64,000 nt of DNA from Ignelater luminosus (GCA_011009095.1 VTPC01008418.1:1-64000); one strand, 5' to 3'; counted from the stretch's first letter, positions 1 to 13,713 are shown. Notes: a model not told the origin generated them from the letters alone. Program-made: numbers and translations.

Positions 1-1225
1 AAGATTTATGTGCCCTTGGAGAGGATGACAAGGTGTACGTAAATTATCAATTAGTATTCTATACAATAAATAGCCAACATTGTACTGCAATATACCTAAA
101 TTTATTTTAGCCTTTTATGGTTTATCGACGTCTTGTTACCTACATTTCAAGTTTATTAATAGATAATAATCTAACTATTATTTAAGTTAATTTTATTAGT
201 ACTTTATAGAATTCGATTTTGTTTAGAATCTCTTACGATTTCTATAAATATTTTAAAATCAGCTTCGAACATTTACATAATATATTATAATCTGCTCATA
301 CTACCATTTTTCTGTGACTAAAATTGTACTGAGAAAGTAAATAAAAAAGAATAACTTTATGTTTTAACTTTTTTGTACAGAGTTGAATCATAAAAACGCA
401 CATAAAATGCAACAAGCATTAAATTATTTCTTGTTTCTTTCTGCCCAAATAAACCTTCTTTAATTTAATATTCTTAATTTGAAACCGAGACTAACATGTT
501 AAAAATAAGCGTGAAAAGCTTTTCCTAGTAAAGTAGCTGCGTCAAACTTGATTTCAAAGGTTAGATATTTTGTTTTTGATACTCCGGAATGGAAAATTTC
601 ATCAGTCGCCCTAACTGTACATACAGTTCAACAAGTTAATTATATTAATAAGATCTGATCGAAACAATATTCACTACTATACTTTTGTTTTTTATTTTAA
701 CTGAAGAATTGAAAGGTAAAACAACAAGATATTGAAGAGTTTTATTTTATATGTAATATTTTATAATCCTCGTAATTTACGCATTATTGTATCACTTTTA
801 TTTCAAATACTTGTTTCTACAGAAAGAGTTTATAATTCTGACGAAATTCCCAAATGTTACATCATTAATTCATTATATTTACTAGTTTTTATGACACCTA
901 CTGCAAGTCATGGCCAACAGAGAAAAAATTATATTACAGACTGCTCATAACTAGGGTGTGATTGATCGTTTTTCTTTTCTGTGCTATAACTTCTCGCCTG
1001 CCATTATATGGCACATATGAAAGAAATATAAAAAATTTGTTGTTAGATGATTCGTAGGGATGCAGTATAAGATGTAGTGAAAAACCAGACATATCATACC
1101 AGTACATCGGTAACTTTAAAAATCAAACAAGAAAGTGCAATAAAATCATCAAGATAGAATTGAGAATTACGTAAAAACAAAAAACAATAATTGTAGAAGT
1201 ACCAGCTGGTATTGATACATAGTTG
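1..1225. other. AT-rich stretch without recognised gene
   Basis: AT-rich sequence with stop codons in all frames. The one open stretch at 732-950 has no start context, domain or codon bias I can recognise. I see no repeat ends or RNA gene here. Confidence 0.5.
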
Positions 1226-1229
1226 GACT

Positions 1230-2290
1230 AGCCTAAAAATAAACTACTTTTTTGTGAAACCTTTTAACTCTATACATTTAATGCATCTATAAAAAAGTAT
1301 TTGTCGTAAATTTTCGCCTCTTCACTGATTTTTTTTAACTTCGGAAAGAGATAGTAATTAGACGGGGCCTAATCGGGAGAATATGGTGAATGGTCGACAA
1401 TTTGGAACCCCATTTCATCGATTCTTTGCAATGCAATACGAGAGTTGAGGACGGACACATTATCCTGCAAAAAACAAGACGACTTTGAAAATGTTACCTT
1501 GTCGTGTTTCCACAATTTTGGCCCAAAAGTTCGGTGATAAAAATGCATAAACTCTCCCGTGATTGTTTTCCCATGCACTAAGTAATCTGCAAAAATTATG
1601 CCATCGTTGTCCCAGAAAATAGAGACAAGAACTTTTCCAGCTGACTTCTACACAAGAAACTTTTTGGATCGAGAAGGACCAGAATGTCCCCACTCCTTAG
1701 ACATTTCTTTAGTTTCTGGACCATAATGGTGAACCCATTGTAACAAGGCGATCGTTAAATTAATTGCAAATTCACTGAGACGTTGTCACTCTCATTCGCT
1801 TTTAACCAGTATTGAGACATTTTGATATCCACTTTGCGGATAGCTTCCTCAGTTCCAATTCATTATGAACAACGCGTTCATATATGTTAATACGTTTAAA
1901 GTCTCAGATATGCGTCTTAGCCGATTTCTCAATGTTCTCTTGGGTTTGACACCGATATCGGTCTCCCTGGTCTCTTCTCATCCGTAACATCGTTTCTGCT
2001 ACGTTTTAAAGCGGCACTCCAGTTTTTAATTGTTGAATAAGATGATCATTGATATCCTAACCTTACTGACATGTCATCATAAATTTTTTTGCCAGAGAGT
2101 CCTTTCAACGATAGGTATTTGATGACCGCACGATATTTGATTTTGTAAACGTTTCTATCTTCACCTAGCATGATTTACTTTTCAGAACATAGTTTCAAAA
2201 CGACACAAGTTTCTTTGATAAAACTTAACAGGTTCACCACAAAGAACCAACATTTAGTAGAGTTTCAAGCTTAATGCAAGGGTTTTGGAA
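1230..2290 (-). mobile_element. Decayed mariner (DD34D) transposon
   Basis: Relic of a cut-and-paste mariner. Read on the minus strand from about 2,170, the N-terminal helix-turn-helix part gives KYLSLKGLSGKKIYDDM and KRPGRPISV, typical of mariner DNA-binding domains. The catalytic half follows, with HGKTITGE, LQDN and HSPYSPD in the family order. The second catalytic Asp is in LQDN. Exactly 34 residues later the family Asp is replaced by Asn (PSNYYLF). The frame is broken by several stops and frameshifts, and the C-terminal part is shortened: GRKF is followed almost at once by a remnant of the C-terminal CIELKG motif. The element is inactive. The 5' terminal sequence lies near 2,231-2,275; no matching 3' terminal repeat is clear. 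Confidence 0.85.
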
Positions 2291-2867
2291 CGGTCACGTG
2301 ATGTTAATAGTAAGTTCTTACAATCCAGAGATAGCACTTCTGTAGTAAAATAATACACCTGCCGCTAAAGTCGGTTCGCAGTATTATTTAAATAACCTGC
2401 ATATTCTATAGTTCAGTATTATCACGCACGTGTTTCGTATTATTCATGTTATTCTGTGATATTATTAGTTATACTTATATTACTAAAATAAGCATGAGAA
2501 CTCTTGTTCATGTTTGGTGCAAAAACGTAAAGTGGTAAAGATAGTAAGCCTTAAGTAGGAAATGACATTGTAAAGAAATTGGCACACGAAATATTTTCCA
2601 AGAGAAAAAGTCATTGCAAAAAGGAGAAACAATATTGTAGATGTTTTAGTGTAAACACTTTGTATGATTGCTTGATTGTTACATATTCTTTATCATTTGT
2701 TCATCAATCTAGTTCTGCATTACAAAATGTTTCTATAGCTTTGATTTTTAACTTTACATTATAACTCTAATAATAAATAACTGATTTTATAATAAGAATG
2801 CCTTTAAGTTGACTAATTCTTTATCTTTTTATGGACATGTAGATTATTTAAAATTGGCGCCCCACGA
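2291..2867. other. Spacer between two mariner ends
   Basis: AT-rich spacer bounded by inverted mariner-end sequences. I see no coding frame or family signature. A TGGCGCCCC string at about 2,862 resembles a retroelement primer-binding site, but nothing around it supports one. Confidence 0.4.
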
Positions 2868-2945
2868 TTGACAAGCCTCTATAAAATGTTGGTTCTTTGT
2901 GAGATACACTTATCAAAATTGATACTTTGTTTCCATAGCAACGCG
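2868..2945 (+). mobile_element. Inverted end fragment of the same mariner family
   Basis: About 20 bases at 2,884-2,902 (AAATGTTGGTTCTTTGTG core) match, in opposite orientation, the 5' terminal region of the mariner at 2,235-2,258. Weaker similarity continues on both sides (CAAG...CTCTA before, TTATCAAA after). It looks like a solo or deleted copy of the same mariner 5' end. It could instead be the far end of a composite with the neighbouring mariner, but no transposase sequence lies between. Confidence 0.5.
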
Positions 2946-5556
2946 ATTTAATCTTGTCTGAGCAAAGTTTGTATGGTCAATTATTTATCAACACCCACTC
3001 GTATACAGCACTGAAGGCAGGACAGAAAACAAAGACAAGTTTATCATGTGTCACCATTTTATAAATTTTCTGTATCTTTTGCAACTATAGCTTTGTGTAC
3101 TTGATTTGCCTCGCATGTTAAGGACTTTCTTTGAACTGCTTTGTGTCATTGTGTCATTTAAAGTTTATTTTAATTAAATTTTCTCAACGGCCTGTCACTG
3201 TTGTAATTCTAAAGTTATTTCAAGCTAAATTTTTTAGAGTCTTTGAAATTTATTTATTAATTACTTCTACTTAATTTATTATTAATTAATTTCAAATCAG
3301 TAATGAATGCTGTCTCTAATCAGATAATATCCTACCCAGGTCAAATTCTTCTGATTTATTTTAACGCTATTTCTATTTATTTATTTATTTTTTTTTATTT
3401 AAAAGAAAAAGCCAGACAGAGGTCGCGTTTCAAATTCTTACTTACTTCAGTAAGAAAATATTTTGGTAAACTTAATAAAATTTCCAATTCTTTGATAGCA
3501 GAATTTATTTCTCTAAATCGCAATAATCTGGAAAATCTAGATCGCCATGAAGTTGAATTATGGAAAAAGTACGTGACATAATCTGCATAGACGTTTTGAT
3601 GGATACAGTTTTGGAAACTGTTCTTTCCAAAAAAACTGACTCAGGATTTAGTGCGCCCTGACACAATTCATATTTTGCTCCCATTCACCTTACACTAAGC
3701 AATATTAAAACTCTTTCGACTTAGAAAACTTAAAGGAAAGGTGGGTAACTGTTACTAAGGGAAACGTTATCGGTTTGAATAACTCAACCTAATCGGCAAG
3801 GCCAATCTGTTCACAAAAGTAGTGTTAAAGCCCTAAGCATGCGCGAAATTGTGCAAATTGTCTTTAGACAGTCCAAAATGGATACGTAATTTAGAGTAAA
3901 TGCATGCAATACAAAAGATTGTTGACAACAAGTTGACAGTTCCCCCTTCCATTTCTTTCCAAAGGTTTGAGCAGCAGATAAAGAAATGAATAATTTTCAG
4001 AAGTCCGTAGAAATCGTTCATACATTTCCTGGTTAACTAACGTCCCCAAAAGCTACCAAACCGATAAGAAATTAATTCAAAAGAAAAGAAAATAAGATAC
4101 TTTGTCTTGGTCTTGTCAAAGTGTGAATCTAGATTCAGCACAAAGCCTTTATTTGCACATGATTACTCTTTACAAACTACCTTGAAAGCAAACACTGGAA
4201 TCTCATCTGAATATATTTTAACCAGATTTAAATTTCATTCGTGCTGAAACGTGAACAAATTGTCTTAATTTATATGTATTCAGGGCCTATGCAGCAGCGC
4301 AGCGTATCCTTTATAAATAAAGTGAAAAAGAAAGCTTTGAAACAAAAGTCACTGGAAAACTACTGCTCTAAACAAAAAGTAAAATGTATTCATATTCACA
4401 AACATTAGAGCTATGTTAATATATATTTTTACAACATTGACTTTCTTTCTGAAAAGATGGTCTTGTCTCAAACACAAAAGAGTTAGTTTATACTATCAAT
4501 CGATCCAGTGAGTCAGTAAGGTGCAATAACAGTAGACAAACAAACCATAAGAATACAATAAAATTCCAAGAAATTCCTAGAAGACCAAAAACCACAGTTA
4601 ACATATGTCACGAAAGTTTTCAAAAAAATTTTAAACTGTAATTATTAATTATTTTGATGATGTAATCAGGTTAAAATTCAAAACATAAAATTATATTGTT
4701 GTTGATTAGTTAACTACATAACTTAATTTTGTCCAATGCTTATGAGAATGGTATGAAAACAAGGTATACAATAATGTGTTTATAACTAATATAGTTTGAC
4801 GAATGCCTAAATATGAAATTCCTCAACTCACAATATTCTTATTGCAATACTCTACTTAACAATCAGGGATTGTTATTAATCAAATTCATGTCTGAACTTA
4901 ACCAAACGTGATTTTTCTCAAAGATCATCTGAATCAAGAATAATGAAGGTGCTAAAGAGTACGTTACCTTCAAATCCGATGTGTCACGTGCGACCATTAG
5001 GAGAAACTTGATACCATACTATTTAAAATGATACATAAAAACAGAACTATTCAAAATAAGAATTCCTATATATTATTTTAAACTGAAGATATAAACAATA
5101 AAATAATCTTAACAAAACAGCATTCGCCCTAAACAAACACTTAGCAAATCCAAAATTCTTTTCTATGTATTTACTAGAATAGTAAACGACAATAACTGAA
5201 AAATACAAAATCGGAAAGTTGTATTGACAGGATTTTACAAAAATATGTTACAATAATGTTACAAATGTCCAAAGTTGTATAGAGCAAGCTTGAACTAGAT
5301 TGCCTAGCATCGAAGCACATGGACGTTTGTCTGTAATGTAAGTGTTGATTATTCTTCTTTATATTCATAAAAACAAATTTAAGGAGAAAATATTTTTGAA
5401 AATTAAATTTGGTGTTAATGTTAATGTTAATTCTTTTTTGTTACAGAAAGTTTTGCCTTCGAATTTTGCCTTCCAATTACCTTACAGATATGCAGTTTTA
5501 TTGTTTATTTTTTGTAAATGTGAGATACAAAAACGAAAAAGTAACATAGAATTAAA
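2946..5556. other. AT-rich stretch, one unrecognised 92-codon frame
   Basis: Mostly AT-rich and featureless. An open frame at 3,303-3,581 starts with ATG and encodes a hydrophobic segment at residues 15-32 followed by a basic tail. It matches nothing I know and sits in very AT-rich DNA, so it may be chance. A (GTTAAT)n-like run lies at about 5,413-5,432. Confidence 0.4.
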
Positions 5557-5558
5557 TA

Positions 5559-6210
5559 TACAGGTTGTCCCCAGATTGACTTAACAATAGGTATGAAAGA
5601 CAAAAAATTTTCGAATTGAGATTTGAGTCTGTGGGGATCAGCCCTGCTTGATTAGAAATTAACTTGCACCACATTTTTATTTTTAAAAAACAAGCAGGCT
5701 TTGATAGTTATCAAAAACGTATTATTCAAAATACAAATTTATGTTCACATACCAAATTTAAAAACAATCAGCACAGTTTGGTTTGTTTAAATTCTAAGAA
5801 GATTTATTCTATGTAACTACCACCTGACTCAACACATTTTTTAAGACGAGCTGTAAGTTTGTGATTAGCTTTATAAATGATTTCACAATCAGGAATTTAC
5901 AGTTTGTCTTCAAAAATGTGTTGTCAGGTGGCAGTTACATAGAGTGGAATTTAAAATTCAAATTGTGCCGATTGTTTTCGAATTTGGGCATAAATTTGCA
6001 TTCTAAACAACTTTCGTCAATAAAAGTTTTTGATGTTACACGGGCAAGGTACTTTACCTACATCGAAAATGGGTTTTTGATATCTATTAAAGCCTGCTTG
6101 ATTTTTCAAAAATAAAAATGTGGTGCAAGTTAGTTTCTAATCAAGCAGGGCTAATTAAAAATTTTTTGTCTTTCACACCTATTGTTAAGTAGATCTGGGG
6201 ACACCCTGTA
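5559..6210. mobile_element. 652-bp palindromic TA-flanked element
   Basis: Almost the whole segment folds back on itself around about 5,875. The left end reads TACAGGTTGTCCCCAGA and the right end in reverse complement reads TACAGGGTGTCCCCAGA. Inner matched blocks include AACAATAGG, GAAAGACAAAAAATTTT, GCCCTGCTTGAT, TTGCACCACATTTTT, ATGTAACT and CACCTGAC. TA flanks both ends (5,557-5,558 and 6,211-6,212). The left arm carries about 28 extra bases near 5,614. It encodes no protein. TA target duplication and long terminal repeats fit a non-autonomous element moved by a Tc1/mariner-type transposase. Confidence 0.85.
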
Positions 6211-6212
6211 TA

Positions 6213-9200
6213 AGTAAGTTTTTCCATTTATGTACCTAACTCGACGGGTGTCAAAGTTAATCTCAAAATTTACAGTAAACTAATGTTTTCTTCTTATTTT
6301 GTGTAAAGGATTACAACAAATATTGTTGTATAGTATTACAAACAAACGGGTAAACGCTTTTTTAAAGTATTCAGTTCACAATAAAAATAAATTTCCAAAA
6401 GTCAACTTCAAAACTGAAGTTGTTATGTAATGGCAGCGTTTTGCTATTGACAGTATAGTTTGTCGAAACTAAACTCATTTACGATCTTGACAGATGATTT
6501 GAAACTTCTGAAGGGCAAATACCAACTAGTGAAATAATTTCTTTTTCTTTAATGACGTGCAAAGTATTGTTATCAGAGCCCACGTTAATCCATTGCACTC
6601 GAACTTAATTTATTAAAGATCGTTTTTGGACCTGATAGGATGTTTGTATCTCCTCATGTCTACAACACTATAATATTTATGAAACAAAACAGAAATTTGC
6701 GGATAAACCTTATAAGAACAAAGCACAACACGTAGGGAAGACTGTTTATCCAAAAGTTTTACGATAGGTTAGAATTTTGTTTATACAAAGCAGAACAAAA
6801 GTTGCAGTAACTATTTAAGTTTCAAACTGATCATTTGTAATACCTAGAGTAATGCAGTGTCATTGAAGAGCTTTATGTCTTTGACATTTTTCATTTGAGC
6901 TTCGTGGTACATCTCTGAAAAAAATTGTGGTAACTAACTTTATGAATGCTTCCTGGTCGCCTTCTGTTTTTACTACTCTGATCTTATTATTTATTATTGT
7001 CGGTAATCCTAAACAAGACCAATAAGAATTAAAAAAATCTCAAGACGTCTTTAAGTTTCTCTATCTTCCTTTACATGACTGACCTAGTACTACAACAACA
7101 CTGAATTTCAGTTTCTGTCCAGTAATCATCTATACCTAGTTTTGCAAGATTTTATCTCAAACTTCCTTTTTCTTAATCATGTTTGTTATTTCATGCGAAA
7201 CCATAAATATTGTTTACATTAAGACAATAGTCATTCATTTAGTAACCACAATAACGGTATAATGAAGAAGTTGTAAAAACAGTTTACTAGTAAGCACAGC
7301 TATGGAAACCACAAAGTTGAATTATGATCAAGTCACAGTTTTTACATAGACCTAGCTCGTATATCTTCAAAGTCTTGCTTACAAGAATTGCCACCTTAGC
7401 AGTCATCAAAGAAACTAAAACAAATAATTAAAAATTTTACATAAATAATCGAGAAGTTTGGCTTTAGTACTACCCGGTTTGGGATCACAATAACCTTTTA
7501 CTACAGCACGTAACTTCTCTGAAGATACTTCTCTGCATCGGTAAGGTAAACCTAAACAACCAAATGGGTTAGACATCCTTGATACTAAAATTCAATGTTT
7601 TTCTTTAAAGTTATAACTGTATTTATTAATATTCAACAATAAATATCGTCGTGTTGAGTTCCTAATTCCAGGCAAACTTTAATTAAAACGGAAATAAGAC
7701 ACTTTAAAAAGCTTCTCAAAAATGCTACTATTAAACGAACAATATCCTATAGAACCTACATTTGACAACTGAGTGCTCATTGTACTGGCATTTAACTGAG
7801 TGAGTTCTCCTTCTTTTCCTTTCTTTATTACCTTCTTGGCTGCCCATACAGACCCTGGTATTATTGATTTCTCGGCAAATATTTTCTAGTAATTTAGCGG
7901 TTACACTTCTTACCAGGCAAGTTTACAAGGTCTTGGAGAAGCTGCAACGTTTAGTTCCTCAGCTAAGAGAAAAAAATTATTTTACAGATTGTGATAGGGC
8001 ATTTCTGATAGGGCTTTTAAAGTCTTATCGATGAAGAGAAGTGACACTCTTTTTGCTTTTTGTTATTCTTCAAAATACTAATATGAGGACAGATCTAGAG
8101 GCTTAACAAGGTAAATAATAATAATTGAGAAATGTTATTCCCACGACTTCAGTTATGCCAAATTTCAAGATGTATAATCATACCTTTTCTAATTTTCAAA
8201 TACCTTTTGACGTATTGAAATTTGATTCAAAGTCAAGTCATTTTGAAGTTTGATCGTTCAGCATTTAAAAACGATAATAGGATACTTCCGATCGCAATCA
8301 TACTTTAACAATAAATGCAATAAAGTTTACTAAAAAAAAACTTTTTCGAGTTCCTAAAGCAGCCACTAGAGTAGTACACTACTGAAAAATTTAAATAGAA
8401 AATTTTAAAGTTCCATTTATGTCGAGCTATAAACTTTCAAGTTTCCTTATTTACTACTTTAGGAAACATAAAAAACCCAACGTCTACTGAAAATTAAAGT
8501 TTGTTATTTTTAATATAAGTTTTATAACATATTTACTTGCTTTAGGTTTATTTTGATATTTAACGTGCTGATCACTTTAACAAAGTTTCTTCTTTTTCTT
8601 TTATTTGTACTTCAATTAAGTAATTGGATAACTATTTGATAATAGTTTTATAACTCAATGCAATTTATTACTTTACTAAATTGGAATCGAATATAATCCA
8701 CATTATGATTAAAACTTCTTTCACTATTAAAATAAATTATGAGTAAATAGAATTCCCGTAATGAATATATTGATAGTTCCTGTGAAATCCAATATTGCAA
8801 AGTCACATCATTATTAATGAATCCCAGTGTTGTTCCTCGTGTAAACCGCAAAATTATCGATTTGTGAGATTTTAGCTACAATATGTAAATGGATTCCTCA
8901 TGTTCCTCTAAGAACATATATCTCAGTAAACACAAATTGTATGCATTTGTGTTTGGGTTTGTAAGATATAACAATGTAATCTTTGTGTGTATGCGTAACT
9001 TCTTCGGCATATACGACATATTTGCATATTCTGAAACGCACCAAGATTTCTGAATAGGTGATATACTTTTACTGTAAAATATCTTTCTCAACGTAAGCTG
9101 AATGTAAAATTCGCACTATTTGTATTACGGAACCCAAATATTCTGCTTGACGTATTCCACTTTCCATATTTAGAGTTTTGGAATTTATTTATTTATTAAA

Positions 9201-10830
9201 TAGAATATTTTCCTTTATAAAATTATACGAGATACATACTACGTGTAATGTTAATAAAATGATTCACATCGACGAACTATGTAATTTATGCAGACATTTT
9301 TATGTAGAATACATTTTCTTCTTGTTCATTTTGTCTATTTTTAGGCGCTGGCTTTGCCAGTCAAACAATTTCTACATTTTTATTTCTTCAATATAATATC
9401 TCACATAACGACCTATATTCACATCCCTCTAAAAGTTTTTTATGTGCATTCACCATTTTCTTTTCTTTTCCCTTTTACTTCTCCCAAAAGAACATCAAAG
9501 AAGACGTGTTGTTCTCTTACTTGAAAAACAATAAAACTGATTCTGAATGTAGATAGAGACGGAATGTAATTTTGTATAATGCAACAGACTTGCCCTACTT
9601 AACCTTTGTAGGTTCAAGAGAGTAAAACTTTTTGTCTAAAATTCCTAAAAGTTTCTGGAAAAATCAAACAGTAAGTTGTTCAAACTGTAATCGCATGCAG
9701 TGATGTCCACTATAATGCTAAAAAGGTACAAATCAAATTTCTCAAACAAGACAGAGTTGGAGTATCACCTCAAGATTTTTTATGGACATTTTTAATGGAT
9801 CTATGTTTGCATGAAAGTTTTAAAAAGAAATAATTACTTAAGTATTTAATCAAAAATATATGTACAAATTAAGAAGTGATGGACTTACTATAGGACTTGG
9901 TAGTGTCAGTGTATTTACTAATTTTGATGATTTTGAGATTGCATTGCTAAAAATCTACTAAATCATTTGCGTTTTTGTTGACTTACCCCACGGTATGTTA
10001 ATTTGATTCTTAACAATCAATAAACAAGGGAGTAGAAAGCTTTAAGTTAAGTAAATTAGTAAGGTATTGCTAGAACAGAACCAGATTTGTCAATAATAGT
10101 CACAGCGGTGACAGTGCACTAATATTTACAATAATCAACTTAACATTTTTATTACTTTCGTATTAATGTATTGTTAGATAAGACAAGCAAACGACTGTTT
10201 GATTTGATAATGGGATCACTAATAACTAAGTAGCCCCAAAGGGTTTCTTAGACTAACCAACTCCATGTTTCTAGACTGTAGAAATGAAAAGTACCGTTAA
10301 TAAGAAAATAACTGTTAGAGGTGGACAAACTTGACCCCTCGGCTGAATTGGCTCTATAGCAACAAAACAGTTTGCTCACTTCTAGTTCAAACACTATTTT
10401 GTTGCAGATACCATGCCAACGCTTCAGGAATTTATTCCAACAAACGTATCTAACTCTAGGGCACGTGCAAAACAGTAAACTATAAACGAAACTAGCTTTA
10501 TTTACCTTTTTTCATGCAAAAATCTAATGATGGAGCACTGGCACTTGATCTTTTGACAACTGGTATTTGGCTTGGCTTTAGGGAAACTAATGGAATTGTT
10601 AGTCGTCTTCGTCTATCTCATCTGATGTTTCGCCTGTTAGTTATTTAAATTACTTTTGTTCTTGGAGATCGTTTTCTTAAGAGCTTTCATTAAGAAATAC
10701 TACCAAACAAATTGCTTCGAATGCAGCTATTGTAGTCAAACACACATAGAATTAGCAAAATAACTGTTTGCTTTTAGCAAATTTCTTCTGCTAACAATTC
10801 AAAGTTTGTTACATCAAAAAGTCAGCCCTA
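6213..10830. other. Long AT-rich stretch without recognised gene
   Basis: No domain, transposon end or RNA gene is apparent. A perfect 8-bp hairpin with a 4-base loop lies at 6,401-6,420. A 21-codon frame at about 10,412-10,480 (ATGCCAACGCTT...) follows an acceptor-like TTTTGTTGCAG at 10,398-10,409, but it is too short to call an exon. Small frames at 8,648-9,091 and 9,178-9,396 look random. Confidence 0.4.
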
Positions 10831-11187
10831 CTATGTTGCACTTTGTAAATAATAATCAAGATCTTTTAATACAAAAATCTTACTTAACCTTGTGTATAAA
10901 ACCGCTGTGTTTTGTGGGTCGTTGCACAATCCCATCTTACGTGTACCACCTTTATAAGTCCCGTGCCGGCACTGTTTAACCAAATTGTACAGTTGAAAGT
11001 TGTGAGTTCGCCATTCATCGAACGCAACGAACTCCAGCCAAAACCAAAAAAGACAAATAAAACATAAACCTACCAAACAGTTACCCTTATACGCACACAT
11101 ACCGATACCGACATCATCTACCTGTATCGTACCGTTGTCGATATGGAGTCGATTACTCATTACAGTTGCGCACACAGCTACCGACAT
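10831..11187 (-). CDS. Unrecognised 118-codon open frame
   Basis: A minus-strand ATG-to-stop frame of 118 codons, one of the longer frames here not explained by a transposon. The product would be Cys-rich (VGLCFICLFWFWLEF at about residues 39-53 is hydrophobic and aromatic), with no family motif I recognise. The local DNA is richer in C and CpG than its surroundings, which lowers stop density and could make the frame accidental. It could be a lineage-specific protein, an exon, or non-coding DNA; I lean to non-coding. Confidence 0.2.
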   Translation of the reverse strand: MSVAVCATVMSNRLHIDNGTIQVDDVGIGMCAYKGNCLVGLCFICLFWFWLEFVAFDEWRTHNFQLYNLVKQCRHGTYKGGTRKMGLCNDPQNTAVLYTRLSKIFVLKDLDYYLQSAT

Positions 11188-11640
11188 AACCTATCAAACC
11201 GACTGATACCGCTACCAACACTTGAACCGACAGATTGGCACTGTTACTCATACCGAACCCGTTCCACTCTGTGTTTTCCTATTGCCCGAAACTGTTCAGA
11301 CACCACTTCCATTTGGCTAGAAAATTTCTAATTTAGTAGATGCGCTAATAAATATTTAGTGTAGCTTGACTGTAAAATTTAGAATTTAAATAGTTACTGA
11401 ATCTTGCTGTTGTATGAATCGCGATTTAAACTGCACCAATGGTATACGTTAACCATAAAGAAATTCTAGTCGTACCGCCGCCTACAATAAAACTCTTAGA
11501 ACATCATTTCTTTACTGCAGTCACTAGAGGCTCGTAGGAAAGATCGCTACCGTTATAGTAAGTAAACTTTATAAAATCGGAAGTCCAAGCGCCGTTCGTC
11601 AGCATTAAACAAAACCCATCGCTGTAAAAGCGTTTCAGAG
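10900..11640. other. Locally C/CpG-richer region with ACCGA-type motifs
   Basis: A patch with visibly more C and CpG than the flanks, containing many short motifs related to TACCGA/ACCGACA (11,098-11,240) and GCCGGC at about 10,964. It could be an old repeat or a regulatory or promoter region. No TATA box or start site can be assigned with confidence. Confidence 0.3.
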
Positions 11641-13713
11641 TACAAATTAACCAATTCTTGGGTTGCCTCCCAACTGAACAGCCCTAGTAATGACAACAAG
11701 AATAAATGCAACATATTGACAGTTTATACAAAGTTCTAGTAAAGTAGGCAATCTTCAACGTTGTCGATTTTTGTTTTTTAATTCTTCTTCTTTGAGAAGA
11801 CTTTTCTACTTATTATTATTTTTAATTAAATAAACTATTAGACAGGATCAATTTCATCACCTTTGTCTTCGTCCATCTTTTACATTTCAGAAAATTGCAA
11901 AGTAAATTAAAGCGTCAGTGGAATGCCCAAATGTGGTAATAAAACAATAAAATGAAAGATGAAGTTTGAAAAACCATTATTAGTTCGAGAAAGCATTATT
12001 CAATCTGTCTTTTGCCTAAGTTATTAATATTTGACAAACCATCCAAAAAGGACTCGCTCTGCATCCCAAAAAGAAATTGTTTTGGTAGATGAATATTATG
12101 TTTGTAGGTAAAACTTCTGCAGGTTCAGCGGCTAATACGGTTTTTTACAAGGAAAAGAGTTCCACTTTTTATAGCAACAATACTTTTTTCTATAGTATCA
12201 TAATAGATAAATCGTAATTCTTAGGACAGCTTCATGAAAGCGCAAAAGGATTGAAAAAATACCTTTGCTTTATAAAATCCACCGAAATTCTTTATTCTGA
12301 ACAACCTTAGCTTGACCTACAAGATATACTACAGTGCAATAAGAAATCACCGACCTTGGAACAGTTGAACATTTACGAATTTTTAGTAGATTATTTCCAA
12401 ACGTTTCGAAAATACGCCATTGCATTTTTATTTAATGGGCTTCTAGAATTATCATTCAAAAGCAATGAACGGCACGCACCTGTTGGCGATAACGTTTCAG
12501 AAAGGGAATAAGTTGGTTTTTATTAGACCTGCAATGGAATTAAATATTTCAGTCTTTCCTACAGCTGAAGTACTGCATTACAATTTCTTTGTTTTACGAG
12601 TTGGGTGTATTGTTTTTCCTTTTATTGCGTATTGTTCCTGGTGGAGTAAGCGAAACTTATCTGAGTTATCTACTTTAGAAAGGATAATAATATAAAGGAA
12701 TAAAAACATTTCATTCCATAACCAGCCTTGTAAATCTAAACTGTATAAGAAATTAAAAAAGTTGAAATAGCGTTTTGACTGTAATTAAATTCAGACGTTT
12801 CGCATAAAATGTGTTGAGAGTTAAGAGTGGAAGATTGGCTTTTTGGGTAGTAATTAGGTCAGTAAGACCTTTTGATAACCAAATTTAACAAATGTGAACT
12901 TTCTTTGTTCTCGGCTTATGACTACAGCATTCAGATTTCATCTTGCGTGTTAGTCCAATTGCAAAAAATTCCCAGCACTTTATACGCTAAAAATATTTCG
13001 TACAACCACTAATTTTTGGTTTGCGTTATGTTTTACGTGTTTTAATTAAGATTTATTGATAAAAACCACTGTATGTGAGAACTTTGTGGTGTTATAGAAT
13101 TTATAGCAATACCCTAAAGTGCTAAATAAAAATGAAAAATAAACGAAGTTTTGATAGATTTGTACTGTTAAGATTTTATCAAACAAAAAGTCCAGCTTTC
13201 ATTCCAATTTAGTCCGTGTACAGTGCGAATTTGTAAGAGATTAATCGATTATGTTTTGCGAATTCATTAATAAGTAGTACGGTACAATTGTTCAGTTACT
13301 GTATTGTTCACACACAATGTACGTACTAGAAGTACATGTTTGAAAAACTCAGTTGGTGATTATCATTAATCAGCGGAAAAAACGTTATCATTAGTAAAAG
13401 AGGTCTTCATTTATTAATACAAATTGGACAAGTCTGCAAACTACCACTGTTTGAAACGCCGTGACACATAACTTCTGTTACATTTTTTTATTTCTATAAT
13501 ATTACTTTAATCTTACTTCACATAGCTGTTGTTCACAGCAGGACTACAAACGATCATAAACTGACGCCGTAGATATTTTTATTAAAGTAAGTTGTTACGT
13601 CAGGGTCAAGATAAAAAAATAAATTTTCTTGCTGATTGGCGACACTTACTAGGTATGGTGTAATTTAAAAGATCCTAGTTGGTGGTGGCAGTTATTTTCT
13701 ATTAAGAAGAAAA
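11641..13713. other. AT-rich stretch without recognised gene
   Basis: I see no gene, repeat end or RNA feature. The open frame at 12,465-12,695 has no recognisable motif. Confidence 0.4.

Noticed and set aside
2860-2885. TGGCGCCCC string resembling a retroelement primer-binding site
   Set aside because: No long terminal repeat upstream and no gag or pol-like sequence downstream; the next bases belong to a mariner end.
3303-3581. 92-codon frame as a membrane protein gene
   Set aside because: Hydrophobic part comes from a TATTTATTTATTT-type run; no family motif and no coding-type codon use.
5342-6115. Open frames inside the palindromic element as genes
   Set aside because: They consist of arm sequence of a fold-back element and show no domain.
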